Shown here one piece after another: positions 45,848 through 55,694 of a stretch of DNA of 64,000 nucleotides (positions within the stretch are counted from its first letter, which is position 1; each line of letters begins with the position of its first letter). This stretch comes from an uncultured Planctomycetota bacterium. GTDB lineage: Bacteria > Planctomycetota > Brocadiia > CAIUPP01. The notes beneath the pieces are model-generated. The model saw only the letters and a list, made by a program, of their open reading frames with translations, made no database searches and had not been told where the DNA came from. A program made the position numbers and the translations under genes. Location of the stretch: assembly GCA_903901045.1 (NCBI GenBank), contig CAIUPP010000060.1:194661-258660 (forward strand). Reading direction: 5' to 3'.

Positions 45848-46498
45848 TTATTCCTGCTTCAGTTCCACGGACCAGTATGCGCTGTCCAGGAAGGTCTTCC
45901 AGGAGCGGTAACGCCCCGACCGCAATTTCAAATGAATCACCGGGCTGCGTTTCGGCTCGACGGGCTGCTTGAACAGCCGCATATTCGCCTGCAGGGGGGT
46001 CCGGCCCCCTTTGCGCTTGTTGCAGTTGGTGCAGGCGCAGACGACGTTCAGCCAACTCGTGCGGCCGCCCTGCGTCTTCGGCACCACGTGATCGAGGCTT
46101 AGTTCGCTCGTGGGGAAGCGCCGCCCGCAGTATTGACAGCGGTTCTCATCCCGCGCGAACAGGTTGCGACGGTTGAACTGAACTCGTTCGCGCGGTAGCT
46201 TGTCGTAAGTCAGCAAGCGGATAACCCGTGGCACGCGGATATCGAAGGAGACCGTCCGAATCCACTCCAGGGGATCGTTCGCGTCGTCAAAGAGTTCCTT
46301 GTACTGCGATACCTCGCGCCAACTGTCGAAGCTGAAGGAGTCGTAACGATCCTCAGTGACGTGCACAATCTCAGCCACGCGCTTGCAGACGAGCGTGAAC
46401 GCCCTGCGCGCCGAAATGACGTGGACCGCCATGAAGTAGCGGTTCAGAACCAGGACGCTGGAGTCCAGTCCACTCGCATATTCGGGCATAAGATTCAT
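45848..46498 (-). CDS. HNH endonuclease family protein
   Basis: 216 residues from ATG 46498 (GGGAGG just upstream); ATG 46489 is also possible. After about 115 residues of unassigned sequence that begins SSVLVLNRYFMAVHVISARRAF, the HNH domain is complete: CQYCGRRF, LDHVVPKTQGG, then WLNVVCACTNCNKRKGGRTP. Two CxxC pairs bind a structural zinc and the His of LDH acts on DNA. This RRXRR-free, stand-alone form is widespread in bacteria and is often next to housekeeping genes with no known restriction partner. No methyltransferase is nearby, so a housekeeping DNA role is more likely than restriction. Confidence 0.85.
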   Translation of the reverse strand: MNLMPEYASGLDSSVLVLNRYFMAVHVISARRAFTLVCKRVAEIVHVTEDRYDSFSFDSWREVSQYKELFDDANDPLEWIRTVSFDIRVPRVIRLLTYDKLPRERVQFNRRNLFARDENRCQYCGRRFPTSELSLDHVVPKTQGGRTSWLNVVCACTNCNKRKGGRTPLQANMRLFKQPVEPKRSPVIHLKLRSGRYRSWKTFLDSAYWSVELKQE

Positions 46499-46538
46499 CC
46501 GCCTCCCGCAGCCAGGAAGCCAGGCTGCGTATCTTGGT

Positions 46539-46567
46539 ATTATAGAAAGGAGTTGGGCCTGCCGCAA
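46539..46567 (-). promoter_or_regulatory. Candidate promoter for the HNH gene
   Basis: On the - strand, TTGCGG (46567-46562), 17 bases, and a perfect TATAAT (46544-46539). The transcript would start about 34 bases before ATG 46498. The same -35 hexamer occurs in the nucleotidyltransferase promoter at 8583. Confidence 0.55.
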
Positions 46568-46616
46568 GGAGATGTGGCGGGGAGGAACAAGGAATGGCAT
46601 CTTCCAACTCCATTAC

Positions 46617-46625
46617 TGCTATTAT
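46617..46625 (+). promoter_or_regulatory. Possible extended -10 promoter for the PEBP operon
   Basis: TGC followed by TATTAT (46620-46625), an extended -10 type site, about 100 bases before GTG 46724. No -35 box is evident. Confidence 0.3.
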
Positions 46626-46723
46626 CATGGAAGAAACGGAGCTTCCCACGGAACTACTCTTGTGACTGCAAGTTATGGTGCGTCTCCGGGCCAGGGTTGC
46701 CGCCGAAAAGGAGGCTGAATACC

Positions 46724-47356
46724 GTGAAAGGCGTTATTTATAGCGTCATTCCAGCGACACTGATTGCCGTTGTCCTGATCTTGGGGATGCAGCTTGCAGC
46801 GTCAGGGCAGGACAAGGAGCTTCCTGCCGGTGAGGCGGCGTTTATTCTCAGCAGTTCTGAAGTGACAAGCGGCGGACAACTTCCCAAGGAGTTCACCGGC
46901 GACGGAGCCAGCGCGACGCTACCGCTGGAATGGATCGGTGCGCCGGAAGCGACGAAGAGTTTTGCCCTGATCATGCACCATATCCCAGGCCCCGGAGACG
47001 TCAAGTGGTACTGGATACTTTACGATATCCCCGCCGACGCCAAGTGCCTCCCGAAGAACGTCAAAGGGGTCGGCACGCTGGGCAACAACAGCATCAACGG
47101 GCGGACGGAGTATGCTCCGCCTCATTCGAAGGGACCGGGACCCAAGACGTATATCTACACCCTCTACGCCCTGTCCGCACCGCCGACGATCACGGTTCCG
47201 CCGAAAGAAGTCAGCCGCGAGGTGCTGCTCGACGCCATGAAGGGGCGCATCCTTGGCAGCGCCGAACTCAAGGTGGTCTACACTCGGTTCCCAGGGCCTG
47301 AGGAGACTCGCGACCGCGAAGGCCCTCCTCCGCCTCCGCCACCTCGAAAGGAGTGA
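46724..47356 (+). CDS. Exported PEBP (YbhB/YbcL) family protein
   Basis: 210 residues from GTG 46724, after AAGGAGG. An N-terminal hydrophobic stretch (about 5-25) is a signal peptide or anchor. The PEBP fold follows: FTGDGASATLPLEW (the start of the family pattern), ALIMHHIPGPGDVKWYWILYDIP and YAPPHSKGPGPKTYIYTLYAL. The usual DPD and GxHRY ligand-site residues are altered (HHIPGPG, GPKTY), so phosphate-type ligand binding may be changed. A Pro-rich tail (PPPPPPPRKE) ends the protein. It is followed after 3 bases by a DUF1566 gene, so the two are probably co-expressed. Bacterial PEBPs have no settled function. Confidence 0.85.
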   Translation: MKGVIYSVIPATLIAVVLILGMQLAASGQDKELPAGEAAFILSSSEVTSGGQLPKEFTGDGASATLPLEWIGAPEATKSFALIMHHIPGPGDVKWYWILYDIPADAKCLPKNVKGVGTLGNNSINGRTEYAPPHSKGPGPKTYIYTLYALSAPPTITVPPKEVSREVLLDAMKGRILGSAELKVVYTRFPGPEETRDREGPPPPPPPRKE

Positions 47357-47359
47357 GCC

Positions 47360-48613
47360 ATGAGAGCGTTCGTCGCCTTGAGCAGCCTGCCGACCGCGCT
47401 CTGCCTGCTGGGCGGGATGGCGCACGGGGGCGTCCCCTATGCCGTCGTCGGCACCGGCCAGAGCAAGTGCTACGATAACTCCAGAGAGATATTCCCTCCG
47501 AAGCCGGGCGAACCGTTCTACGGCCAGGACGCGCAGCATCCGGGCCCCGCGCCTGCCTATAAGGACAACGGCGATGGGACGGTCACCGACGTGAACACCG
47601 GGTTGATGTGGGTCAAGGCGCGGGGGGGCAAAGTCACGTGGAAAGAGGCGGCCGCCGGAGCGGCGGAATGTCGCGTTGGCGGGCACGCGGACTGGCGGAT
47701 GCCCACGATCAAGGAACTCTACTCGTTGATCAACTTCATGGGAGGATTCCACCAGTCGGCGGCCAACTCCACGCCTTACCTCGACGCCAGGGCGTTCGAG
47801 TTCGTGTACGGGGATGAAGCGCAGGGCGAACGGGGGATCGATTGCCAGGATTGGTCCGCGACGACCTACGCCGGAACGACGATGAACGGCAACCCCACGG
47901 CGTTCGGGGTCAACTTCGCCGACGGGCGCATCAAGGGGTACCCGAAGAGTTCGCCCCGCCCGGGCGCGGGCGAGAACAGACTCTACGTCCGGTATGTCTG
48001 CGGCAACCCGGAATACGGCAGGAACGATTTCCTTGACAACGGCGACGCAACGATCACCGACCGCGCCACCTCCCTCATGTGGTCCAAAGCCGATAGCGGA
48101 GCGGGGATGAACTGGCAGGGGGCGCTGGCGTGGGTCCAGGCGCGGAATAGGGAGAAGTTCCTGGGCTTCGACGACTGGCGGCTGCCGAACGCGAAGGAGT
48201 TGCAGAGCATCGTCGATTACACGCGCGCCCCGCAGGCGGCGGACCCAGCGCGGCGCGGTCCCGCCATCGATCCGATCTTCCAGATTTCGAAACTCGCCGA
48301 CGGCGAGGGCCCGTTCTTCTGGACCGGCACCACCCACCTCGACGGGCCACCGGACCGCCAGGGCGTCGCCGCCGTCTACGTCGCATTCGGTCGCGCCACC
48401 GGCTGGATGCAAATGCCTCCCGGCAGGGGGGAGTTCAAACTCCTGGACGTCCACGGCGCCGGGGCTCAACGGAGCGATCCCAAGATGGGCAACGCCGCCG
48501 ACTATCCCCACGGGCGCGGGCCGCAGGGGGATGTCATTCGGATACAGAACTACGTCCGTCTCGTGCGTGGAGGAAGCGCGACTCAGGAGACCGCAACGGG
48601 CAAGTCGCCTTGA
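47360..48613 (+). CDS. Exported protein with tandem DUF1566 (Lcl C-type) domains
   Basis: 417 residues, with AAAGGAGTGAG before ATG 47360. A signal peptide ends near residue 23. Two DUF1566 units follow at about 70-215 and 220-405. Each starts with a DNGDGTVTD or DNGDATITD strand, then GLMWVKA or SLMWSKA, and contains a DWRMPTIKEL or DWRLPNAKEL helix and a late YVRYVCG or YVRLVRGG strand. DUF1566 domains occur in surface and adhesion-related proteins, often in lectin-like folds. The neighbours PEBP and LTxxQ proteins are also exported, so the three may act together at the cell surface. Confidence 0.85.
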   Translation: MRAFVALSSLPTALCLLGGMAHGGVPYAVVGTGQSKCYDNSREIFPPKPGEPFYGQDAQHPGPAPAYKDNGDGTVTDVNTGLMWVKARGGKVTWKEAAAGAAECRVGGHADWRMPTIKELYSLINFMGGFHQSAANSTPYLDARAFEFVYGDEAQGERGIDCQDWSATTYAGTTMNGNPTAFGVNFADGRIKGYPKSSPRPGAGENRLYVRYVCGNPEYGRNDFLDNGDATITDRATSLMWSKADSGAGMNWQGALAWVQARNREKFLGFDDWRLPNAKELQSIVDYTRAPQAADPARRGPAIDPIFQISKLADGEGPFFWTGTTHLDGPPDRQGVAAVYVAFGRATGWMQMPPGRGEFKLLDVHGAGAQRSDPKMGNAADYPHGRGPQGDVIRIQNYVRLVRGGSATQETATGKSP

Positions 48614-48624
48614 CGCGCAGGTAG

Positions 48625-48644
48625 GGGCAAGGCATGCCTTGCCC
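48625..48644. repeat. REP-like palindrome, copy 2
   Basis: GGGCAAGGCATGCCTTGCCC is a perfect 20-base palindrome in the gap between two + strand genes. A near copy lies at 19744. It could form an mRNA hairpin after the DUF1566 gene. Confidence 0.7.
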
Positions 48645-48744
48645 TGCTAACCCTGGCCCTATTGCTCGCAAGCGCAAGCGGAAGACCGAACGTCAAACTG
48701 ATTATGTGGCGAACAACAGGTTCAGCATATGAAAGGAAGAAGCC

Positions 48745-50049
48745 ATGTTGCCGAAGATTGGACTCGCGAAGGGCGTGACAACAGCCGCATTCCTGGCTCT
48801 GTGCCTCGGCCAGGCGCAGCTCGCGCTTTGCGCGGGGCAGCCGCCGCCCCGCGACGGCGATCAGCGGCAGGGTCGGCAGCAATACTCGATTGAACAGGCC
48901 GTTTCGGACGAGGCGCAGCTTCATACGATAGCTTTCAGCGGCCTGGCTTTCATCACGGGGGATTACGGCGCCTGCACGTTCCTGCCGCCGGGAAAAGTCT
49001 GCGACTTCTTCGGCTTCCAGTACATGCGCGATATCGACGCGGCGGAGAAAGGGCACAATCCGGTCTTTCTGAATCGCGTCTCGGGGAACGTCCTGTACAT
49101 CCTGAATGACGGGCAGCGCGCCCTGTTCGAGAAGTCCGCCCGGCAGGAGGCGGAACAACTGCGCATTCTCGCCGAGAAGCGATTTCCTCTCATCAAGGCG
49201 TTCTGCCGCCAACTGAGCCGCGACGTTCCGGCGGGCAGCCAGGGATTGAACCAGGAGTACGTCGCCCAGTACGTCGGCGACCTCTTTGCCTTTGACGCGG
49301 AGTTGAGCTACCGGCGCGCGCAACTCTACGGCCAAGTCGCCGCTTCCTTCACGCCGGAGCAGAAAGCGTATCTGGCCAAGATGAAATTCGGCGACTTCGC
49401 CACATGGCCCGATGTGGACGTAGAGAAGTACAAACTGCCCCGGGGTACGGAACAACTGGTCAACGTCGCCTACATGACCTACGCCAGCGAGTTCTTCAGC
49501 TGGTACGCGGGGTCGGTCGAGGCGGACACTTATTTCTGCCCGGAACGGCATGGGACCTACTTCGGCGGGTTCTACATGAAAGATATGCCGGCCATGGGCA
49601 AGCGCGACTTTGACATCAGCACGTCAGTGACCGGCGACAGCGGGAAGGCGTTCCTCGATCTCCTCACGCCCGATCAGCGCGCCTGCATCACCGGGATCGT
49701 AAGCCAGGAGCGCAAGGACATTGCGGAGATGATCACTGTCCGACGGGCGATTTCGACGGAGTTGCGCAAGTTCCTGACAGGCGGAACGGCCGACAAGGAG
49801 AAGGTGCTCGAACTCGGGCACCGGTACGGTGAGTTGGATGGAACGCTGTCCTATTGCTGCGCCGTGGCGTTCGCCAAGGTCAACCAGACGCTGACGGTCG
49901 ACCAGCGGACTGCCATGGTGAAGCTCCGGAACCTGAGCGGATACAAGAGCGCGCCGGCTTATCTCTACTCGCAGCCGCTGAATAAGGCGGCGACGCTGCC
50001 GGACACGGATCTCTTCTTCTTCCAACCCAAAAAGGCGGGAGGGGCGTAG
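48745..50049 (+). CDS. Exported LTxxQ (Spy/CpxP-like) protein with internal duplication
   Basis: 434 residues, with AAAGGAAG before ATG 48745. A signal peptide ends near residue 30. Four motifs of LTxxQ type are visible: LNDGQRALF (120-128), FTPEQKAYL (202-210), LTPDQRACI and LTVDQRTAM. They fall in two halves of similar order, each with an aromatic/Cys segment (CTFLPPGKVCDFFGFQYMRD, YFCPERHGTYFGGFYMKD) followed by long helices. LTxxQ motifs mark Spy/CpxP periplasmic chaperones, but this protein is about three times longer. Conserved cysteines (C77, C86, FC, CC) could form disulfides or bind metal or heme; no CxxCH motif is present. Function is uncertain. Confidence 0.7.
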   Translation: MLPKIGLAKGVTTAAFLALCLGQAQLALCAGQPPPRDGDQRQGRQQYSIEQAVSDEAQLHTIAFSGLAFITGDYGACTFLPPGKVCDFFGFQYMRDIDAAEKGHNPVFLNRVSGNVLYILNDGQRALFEKSARQEAEQLRILAEKRFPLIKAFCRQLSRDVPAGSQGLNQEYVAQYVGDLFAFDAELSYRRAQLYGQVAASFTPEQKAYLAKMKFGDFATWPDVDVEKYKLPRGTEQLVNVAYMTYASEFFSWYAGSVEADTYFCPERHGTYFGGFYMKDMPAMGKRDFDISTSVTGDSGKAFLDLLTPDQRACITGIVSQERKDIAEMITVRRAISTELRKFLTGGTADKEKVLELGHRYGELDGTLSYCCAVAFAKVNQTLTVDQRTAMVKLRNLSGYKSAPAYLYSQPLNKAATLPDTDLFFFQPKKAGGA

Positions 50050-50078
50050 CGGATGCGCTAAGCGCGGCGCATTCCGCT
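50048..50078 (+). terminator. Hairpin after the LTxxQ gene
   Basis: AGCGGATGCGC pairs with GCGCA-T-TCCGCT (11 bp with one bulged T) and starts at the stop codon. No T run follows, so it may be a Rho-dependent or stabilising structure. Confidence 0.4.
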
Positions 50079-50636
<558 letters not shown>

Positions 50637-51209
50637 CTATCGGCTGGAATGCCCGCCGCGGATCAGCGCCATGGCTTCGGCGCGGGTTGCGGCGTTCTCG
50701 CGGAAGATGCCCCGCACGACTGAGGTGACCGTGATCGATCCCGGCTTCTTGACGCCCCGCATGGTCATGCAGAGATGCTCCGCTTCGATGACAACCATGA
50801 CCCCTTTGGGCCGCAGCGCATCGGCGATGCTTTCGGCGATGATGGTGGTCAGCCGCTCCTGCACCTGCGGCTTCTTGGCTTCGATGTCCACGACGCGCGC
50901 AATCTTGCTGAGGCCGGTGACGCGCGGCCCGTCCGGGATGTAGGCGACGTGCGCCACCCCCAGGAATGGCAACAGGTGATGCTCGCAGATGGAATAAAAC
51001 GGGATGTCGCGAATCAGGACGATCTCGTCATGGTCCTCCGACCGGAGCGGCTTGATGATTTTGCGGGAATCCACGCCGACGCCGGCGAATATTTCCGCGT
51101 ACATCTGCGCCACGCGCTTGGGAGTCGCTCGAAGGCCGGGACGATTGACATCCTCGCCGATTCCTTCCAGGAGGAGTTTAACGGCTCGTTGAATCTTCAA
51201 CTGGTCCAT
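50637..51209 (-). CDS. folE: GTP cyclohydrolase I
   Basis: 190 residues; ATG 51209 is preceded by AGGAGAAC. The family motifs are intact: [10 protein letters not shown] (zinc Cys and His), [23 protein letters not shown], and [17 protein letters not shown] with the second zinc Cys. It converts GTP to 7,8-dihydroneopterin triphosphate for folate and other pterins. folP lies in the same strand run 3.6 kb upstream. The 83-base gap after dapA allows for a separate promoter, though I found none. It is the last gene before the non-coding region. Confidence 0.96.
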   Translation of the reverse strand: MDQLKIQRAVKLLLEGIGEDVNRPGLRATPKRVAQMYAEIFAGVGVDSRKIIKPLRSEDHDEIVLIRDIPFYSICEHHLLPFLGVAHVAYIPDGPRVTGLSKIARVVDIEAKKPQVQERLTTIIAESIADALRPKGVMVVIEAEHLCMTMRGVKKPGSITVTSVVRGIFRENAATRAEAMALIRGGHSSR

Positions 51210-51292
51210 GCGGATAGTTCTCCTATGTTATTTACAGGAAATGTCGCAATACGCGCCCCGCGCCACGGCCCTGAAACAGGTCCGAGTCCGCC

Positions 51293-52162
51293 TCAGAGGA
51301 TTCCGGCGGCGGCCAAAGCGGCTTTTAGCCGCGCCTTGTTCTCCGGGCGCATCGGCGAGAGCGGCAGGCGCATCTGGTCCGAGCAGAGCCCCAGCATCCC
51401 CATCGCGGTCTTCACCGGAATCGGGTTGGTTTCATAGAAGCTGGCTCTGAAGACCGGGAAATAGCGCTCGTGGACCCGGGTCGCCGCAGCCAAGTCCCCC
51501 GCCAGGGCCGCCGCGACGAGTTCCGCCACCTGCTTGGGCATGAAGTTCGCCGCCACGGAAATCAGGCCTGTGCCACCCGCCGCGATGATCGGCAAGGTCA
51601 GGCTGTCATCCCCGGAGAGGACGTCCAGCTTCGTGCGGGTGCAGATATCGCTGACGCGGTCGATGGAGCCGGAAGCCTCCTTAATCGCAACGACCTGCTT
51701 CACTTCGTCGGCGAGCTTGAGCACGGTCTCCATGGCGATCTCGCGGCCGGTGCGGCTCGGGATGTTGTAGAGAATCATGGGCAGCCCGGTCGCATCGGCG
51801 ATGGCTTTGAAGTGCAGGAACATGCCGTCGGGCTCCGGCTTGTTGTAATACGGGGCGACCTGGAGCGTTCCCTGGGCACCGGCTTTCGCCGCGGCCAGCG
51901 TGAGATCGATGGCCTCGCTCGTGCTGTTGGAGCCGGTGCCGGCGATGACGGGAAGGCGGCCGCGCGCCGCCCTGACCACGAAGGCGATGACTTCCTTATG
52001 CTCTTCGGTGGAAAGCGTCGGCGATTCGCCGGTGGTGCCGCACGGAACCAGCCCGGCGGTGCCGTTCTTCACGTGCAATTCCACCAGCCGCTCCATGGCG
52101 GCGTAGTCGACTTCGTCGTTCTTGAAAGGAGTCACCAGGGCGACGAACGAACCTTTGTACAT
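51293..52162 (-). CDS. dapA: 4-hydroxy-tetrahydrodipicolinate synthase
   Basis: 289 residues. ATG 52162 is 4 bases after GGAGGG, better than the GTG at 52165. The TIM-barrel aldolase has the full set of residues: GTTGESPTL (Thr pair), YNIPSRTGR (catalytic Tyr), and IKEASG with the Schiff-base Lys near 160. It condenses pyruvate with aspartate semialdehyde, the first committed step of lysine and DAP synthesis. This links it to lysC in the same window. It follows pdxJ by 14 bases. Confidence 0.96.
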   Translation of the reverse strand: MYKGSFVALVTPFKNDEVDYAAMERLVELHVKNGTAGLVPCGTTGESPTLSTEEHKEVIAFVVRAARGRLPVIAGTGSNSTSEAIDLTLAAAKAGAQGTLQVAPYYNKPEPDGMFLHFKAIADATGLPMILYNIPSRTGREIAMETVLKLADEVKQVVAIKEASGSIDRVSDICTRTKLDVLSGDDSLTLPIIAAGGTGLISVAANFMPKQVAELVAAALAGDLAAATRVHERYFPVFRASFYETNPIPVKTAMGMLGLCSDQMRLPLSPMRPENKARLKAALAAAGIL

Positions 52163-52176
52163 CACACCCTCCGCTG

Positions 52177-52914
52177 TTATTGTGTGCAGGAAAACTTTTC
52201 AATCAGCTCGCACATTTCGCGCACGGCGCGTTCCATCCCCACCAGGACGGCGCGCGAGATGATGCTGTGTCCGATGTGCAACTCTTCGACCCGGATCGCC
52301 AGCAGCAGGCCGCGGATGTTGACGTAGGTCAGTCCGTGACCGGCGTTGACGGTCATGCCCAGACGCCGAGCTTCTTCCGCGCCCTTCACCAATCGCGCCA
52401 GTTCCCGCGCGACGGCGCGGCCGGAGCGGGCGTTGGCATAGGGGCCGGTGTGGAGTTCCACGGCATCCGCGCCCAAATCCGCCGAGGCGCGTATCTGCGC
52501 CAGGTCCGGAGCGATGAACAGGCTAACAATGATTCCCTTCTCTTTCAAGCGCCGGACGCCCTGCGCCAAGGGGCGGCCCCCTTTCAACACATCGAGCCCC
52601 CCTTCCGTGGTAACTTCCTGGCGCTTCTCCGGGACGAGGGTGGCCTGCTCGGGCCGCGTGCGCACCGCGATGCCGACGATCTCACTGGAGCAGGCCATTT
52701 CCAGGTTCAACTTGCTGAAGACGGTCTGCTTCAAAAGCGCGACATCCCGGTCCTGAATGTGCCTGCGGTCTTCGCGTAGATGGACGGTGATGACCTCCGC
52801 GCCGGCCAGCGTGGCCAACGCGGCGGCGGCCACCGGGTCCGGCTCGAACGTCCGGCGCGCCTGCCGGATCGTTGCGACATGGTCGATGTTCACGCCCAGT
52901 TTCGGGATGCTCAT
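52177..52914 (-). CDS. pdxJ: Pyridoxine 5'-phosphate synthase
   Basis: 245 residues from ATG 52914 (AGAGGAG 8 bases upstream); an upstream frame from 52938 would overlap the YbbR gene end. The signature [23 protein letters not shown] at the N terminus, then [13 protein letters not shown] and HTGPYA near residue 145, identify PdxJ. It joins 3-amino-2-oxopropyl phosphate and deoxyxylulose 5-phosphate to form PNP, so the organism uses the DXP-dependent vitamin B6 route. It lies in the cdaA-ybbR run, as in several outer-membrane-bearing lineages. Confidence 0.96.
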   Translation of the reverse strand: MSIPKLGVNIDHVATIRQARRTFEPDPVAAAALATLAGAEVITVHLREDRRHIQDRDVALLKQTVFSKLNLEMACSSEIVGIAVRTRPEQATLVPEKRQEVTTEGGLDVLKGGRPLAQGVRRLKEKGIIVSLFIAPDLAQIRASADLGADAVELHTGPYANARSGRAVARELARLVKGAEEARRLGMTVNAGHGLTYVNIRGLLLAIRVEELHIGHSIISRAVLVGMERAVREMCELIEKFSCTQ

Positions 52915-52934
52915 TTCAGATGCTCCTCTGCGTA

Positions 52935-53999
52935 TCACTTCGGCGGAGTGGGTTCGGCGACCTTGACCGCCCGGTCGGGCGACCCCAGGGTAATCGTCAA
53001 CTGGCCGGCGTTCGGCACGCGGACGATCTCGGCCTCGATCGGCGTCGTGTGGTACAGCTCGATCGGCTTGAGTCCGCGCACGTCCACGAACAGGATGATG
53101 TCTTCCAGCTTCAGCGAGTTAACGACGCTGGCGGGGCCGCGGACGCGCACACTGGTGGCCGATTCCCCCTCGCGCAGCGAAGCGACATAGGGGTAGTCCG
53201 GCGGCGCGAGCAGCATAATCGGCACGTTGTCAAAAGTTCGTTCGATGGAGGCTCGCACGAGGGAAATCCGGCATTGCACGCTGTCCTCGGAAAGCGTCAC
53301 CGGGTACCGCTCGGTCCCGACCGTCACATAGGGAACGAGGCGCGCTGTAGTCGTCACCGTCCATTCCGGAAGGTTCGGACCGGGGATGGGCGCGCTGATG
53401 TCGATGATCTCGGTCTCGATCCCGGTTGCGTTGGAGATGATGTCCTTGGGGCCGCGCACTGCGACGGCCCTCGGAGTGCAGTATGGCACGTAGGCCACCT
53501 GGTAGTCGGCCGGTGGGTCCGAAAGGCGCGGGAGCACATCCAGGTTCTTCCGCATTTCGCGTACGTAAGTGAGGGTGATGCTGTGCGGATGGAATTGGAT
53601 GTCATTGATCCCCAGCGCGCGGCTGACAACGAGGTCGGACTCCTTGAGATTGACCTTGATGGGCTGAGTGTCTTCACCCGCCTCGTTCAGAGTGTCGCCG
53701 GGGCGCACCTGCACGTAGACGGCGCCCTCCGTGCGGAACAGCTGCTCCACCTGCGATTGGAACCGGCGCGGGTAGGTAATATCCACGTCGATCATGCGGC
53801 GGTCGTTATCGTCCATCGAGACGGCCCACCCCGGGCTGGTCGGTATGCGCACAGGCACGGTGAACCGCTCCGGCTTGGCGTAGCTGAAATTGTACGCGAA
53901 GACCCAGAGCGCGAGCGCCATGGCCAGCGCCATGAGGGCGGCCACCATGTTGTTCCACAATGGCCTGACGATCAGTTCTTTGAAGCTCTTCAGTGGCAT
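52935..53999 (-). CDS. YbbR-like (CdaR-type) c-di-AMP cyclase partner
   Basis: 354 residues; ATG 53999 is 3 bases after the cdaA stop. One N-terminal membrane helix (about 18-37) is followed by three to four YbbR-type beta domains, recognisable from repeated phrases such as [24 protein letters not shown] and [24 protein letters not shown]. The domains are extracytoplasmic. In Firmicutes the matching protein CdaR binds CdaA and modulates its activity. The tight spacing with cdaA supports that role here. Confidence 0.88.
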   Translation of the reverse strand: MPLKSFKELIVRPLWNNMVAALMALAMALALWVFAYNFSYAKPERFTVPVRIPTSPGWAVSMDDNDRRMIDVDITYPRRFQSQVEQLFRTEGAVYVQVRPGDTLNEAGEDTQPIKVNLKESDLVVSRALGINDIQFHPHSITLTYVREMRKNLDVLPRLSDPPADYQVAYVPYCTPRAVAVRGPKDIISNATGIETEIIDISAPIPGPNLPEWTVTTTARLVPYVTVGTERYPVTLSEDSVQCRISLVRASIERTFDNVPIMLLAPPDYPYVASLREGESATSVRVRGPASVVNSLKLEDIILFVDVRGLKPIELYHTTPIEAEIVRVPNAGQLTITLGSPDRAVKVAEPTPPK

Positions 54000-54002
54000 G
54001 AT

Positions 54003-54806
54003 TCAACTATGGGTGTTGGCCGGCGCCGAGGTGACTGACTCGGTCAGTATCTCCTCCAGCATCCGGCGCAGTTGGTCCCGCTCCACGCTCACACGCAGTT
54101 GGCCGCGATAGGCGACGGAAACCCTTTGAGTCTCTTCGGATACGACAACGGAGAGCGCATCGGACTCCTCCGTGATGCCGATGGCCGCGCGGTGGCGCGT
54201 GCCGAGAGTCTTGGCCAGCCCGGATTGCTCGGTCAGCGGCAGGAGGCAGCCGGCGGCGACGGCCCGGTTCCCGCGAATGATGAGCGCGCCATCGTGCAGT
54301 GGCGTGCCGGGCCAGAAGATGGTCACGATGAACTCGCTGGAGATCGTGGCATCCAACTGAGTGCCCCCTTCGATCACGGTGCCCAGGCCGACTTCGCGCT
54401 CGATGACCACCAGCGCGCCCATCTTCTTCTCCGCCAGGGTGTACATGGCGTCCACGATCTCCGGGACGACGGAAGGCTGGGTGTGAAGGAGCATCCGCAG
54501 CACAGGGGCCTCGCCCATGCGCAGCAGCAGCCGGCGAATTTCCGGCTGGAAGAGGACGACGATGAAGAGGAAGAAGATGAGGGTGTCCCCCCCCATCAGG
54601 AATTCGATGCGCAGCAGTTGCAGCTTTTCGACCAGGAAGACGACCACCAGCAGCGCCATGAGCAGGAAGAAGACCAGCCCGCGCAAGAGGCCGGTGCCGC
54701 GGGTGCCTTGCAGGAAACGCAGGACGGCATAGATCACGCTGAACAGAAGCGCGATCTCAATGAGGGCCGGCCAGACGTTCTGCCATTGGAGCGCTGCCAA
54801 AGTCAC
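54003..54806 (-). CDS. cdaA: Diadenylate cyclase CdaA
   Basis: 267 residues; ATG 54806 overlaps the folP stop (ATGA). Three N-terminal membrane helices (about 15-31, 40-60 and 72-88) precede the DAC domain. The catalytic motifs are HDGALII (DGA at 172-174) and GTRHRAAIGI (RHRAA at 204-208). It makes c-di-AMP from two ATP at the membrane. The YbbR gene follows directly and a PgpH-type HD protein, the likely c-di-AMP hydrolase, lies 8 kb upstream in the same strand run. This gives a complete synthesis and turnover set. Confidence 0.95.
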   Translation of the reverse strand: MTLAALQWQNVWPALIEIALLFSVIYAVLRFLQGTRGTGLLRGLVFFLLMALLVVVFLVEKLQLLRIEFLMGGDTLIFFLFIVVLFQPEIRRLLLRMGEAPVLRMLLHTQPSVVPEIVDAMYTLAEKKMGALVVIEREVGLGTVIEGGTQLDATISSEFIVTIFWPGTPLHDGALIIRGNRAVAAGCLLPLTEQSGLAKTLGTRHRAAIGITEESDALSVVVSEETQRVSVAYRGQLRVSVERDQLRRMLEEILTESVTSAPANTHS

Positions 54807-55690
54807 CGGTTGTGCCTCCCTTGAATCGCCGCAATCACTTTCACCACGTCAACACAGCCCTTCACATCATGCACGCGCACGATGCTCGCCCCCTGCGCCG
54901 CCGCCCACGCGACGGTGGCCGCAGTGCCCATGAGGCGTTCACCCGGACGCGCGCCGAGTATCTGCGCAAACATCGCCTTGCGAGACGTCCCGACCATGAT
55001 GGGGCGACCCAGCGCATGAAGCGCACTCAACCCTCGCAACAGAGCCAGGTTATGCTCCAGCTTCTTGCCGAAGCCGAAGCCGGGGTCCACCAGGACTTGT
55101 TCCCTGGCAATCCCCGCCGCAACGGCCCACTCCACGCGCTCCGCCAGGAACCGGCAAACGTCCTGAACGACGTCCGCATATTCCGGATGCTCCTGCATCG
55201 TCCGGGGCCGGCCCAGCATGTGCATCAGAACCACCGGCGCGCCGCGCGCGGCGGCCAGTTGCGCCATCCCCGGATCGTCGCGCAGCGCGGAGATATCGTT
55301 GAGAATCTGCGCTCCGGCGTCCAGCGCGCGTTCGGCGACCTCCGCGCGCGTCGTGTCGATGCTGATCGGAACGTGCGAACGCTTCGCGATGGCGGCAATC
55401 ACAGGCATCACGCGCGCAATCTGCTCCTCCGGCGGCACGTCATCCGAGCCGGGGCGCGTCGACTCGCCGCCGACATCGAGGAGATCAGCCCCTTCGGCGA
55501 TCATCTTCTCCGCATGCGCCACCGCCCTGCCGGAGTCCAGGAACATGCCGCCGTCGGAAAAGGAATCCGGCGTCACGTTCAGAATGCCCATCACCAGCGT
55601 GCGGCATCCCGGCCCAAGCCGGAGGACTCCTCCGCCGGGCAGGCGCAGCTCATGTTCGCCGGCGGCAAGGCTTTCAGCCCGAGCTTGCAT
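54803..55690 (-). CDS. folP: Dihydropteroate synthase
   Basis: 295 residues; ATG 55690 follows ftsH by 4 bases. Signature loops: MGILNVTPDSFSDGG (about 34-48), DVGGESTRPGSDDV, IDTTRAEVAERALDAGAQILNDI, and DPGFGFGKKLEHNLALL. It condenses the pterin pyrophosphate with p-aminobenzoate in folate synthesis. Transcription with ftsH, cdaA and ybbR is a common order in Gram-negative phyla. folE is in the same run. Confidence 0.96.
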   Translation of the reverse strand: MQARAESLAAGEHELRLPGGGVLRLGPGCRTLVMGILNVTPDSFSDGGMFLDSGRAVAHAEKMIAEGADLLDVGGESTRPGSDDVPPEEQIARVMPVIAAIAKRSHVPISIDTTRAEVAERALDAGAQILNDISALRDDPGMAQLAAARGAPVVLMHMLGRPRTMQEHPEYADVVQDVCRFLAERVEWAVAAGIAREQVLVDPGFGFGKKLEHNLALLRGLSALHALGRPIMVGTSRKAMFAQILGARPGERLMGTAATVAWAAAQGASIVRVHDVKGCVDVVKVIAAIQGRHNR

Positions 55691-55694
55691 GGCT

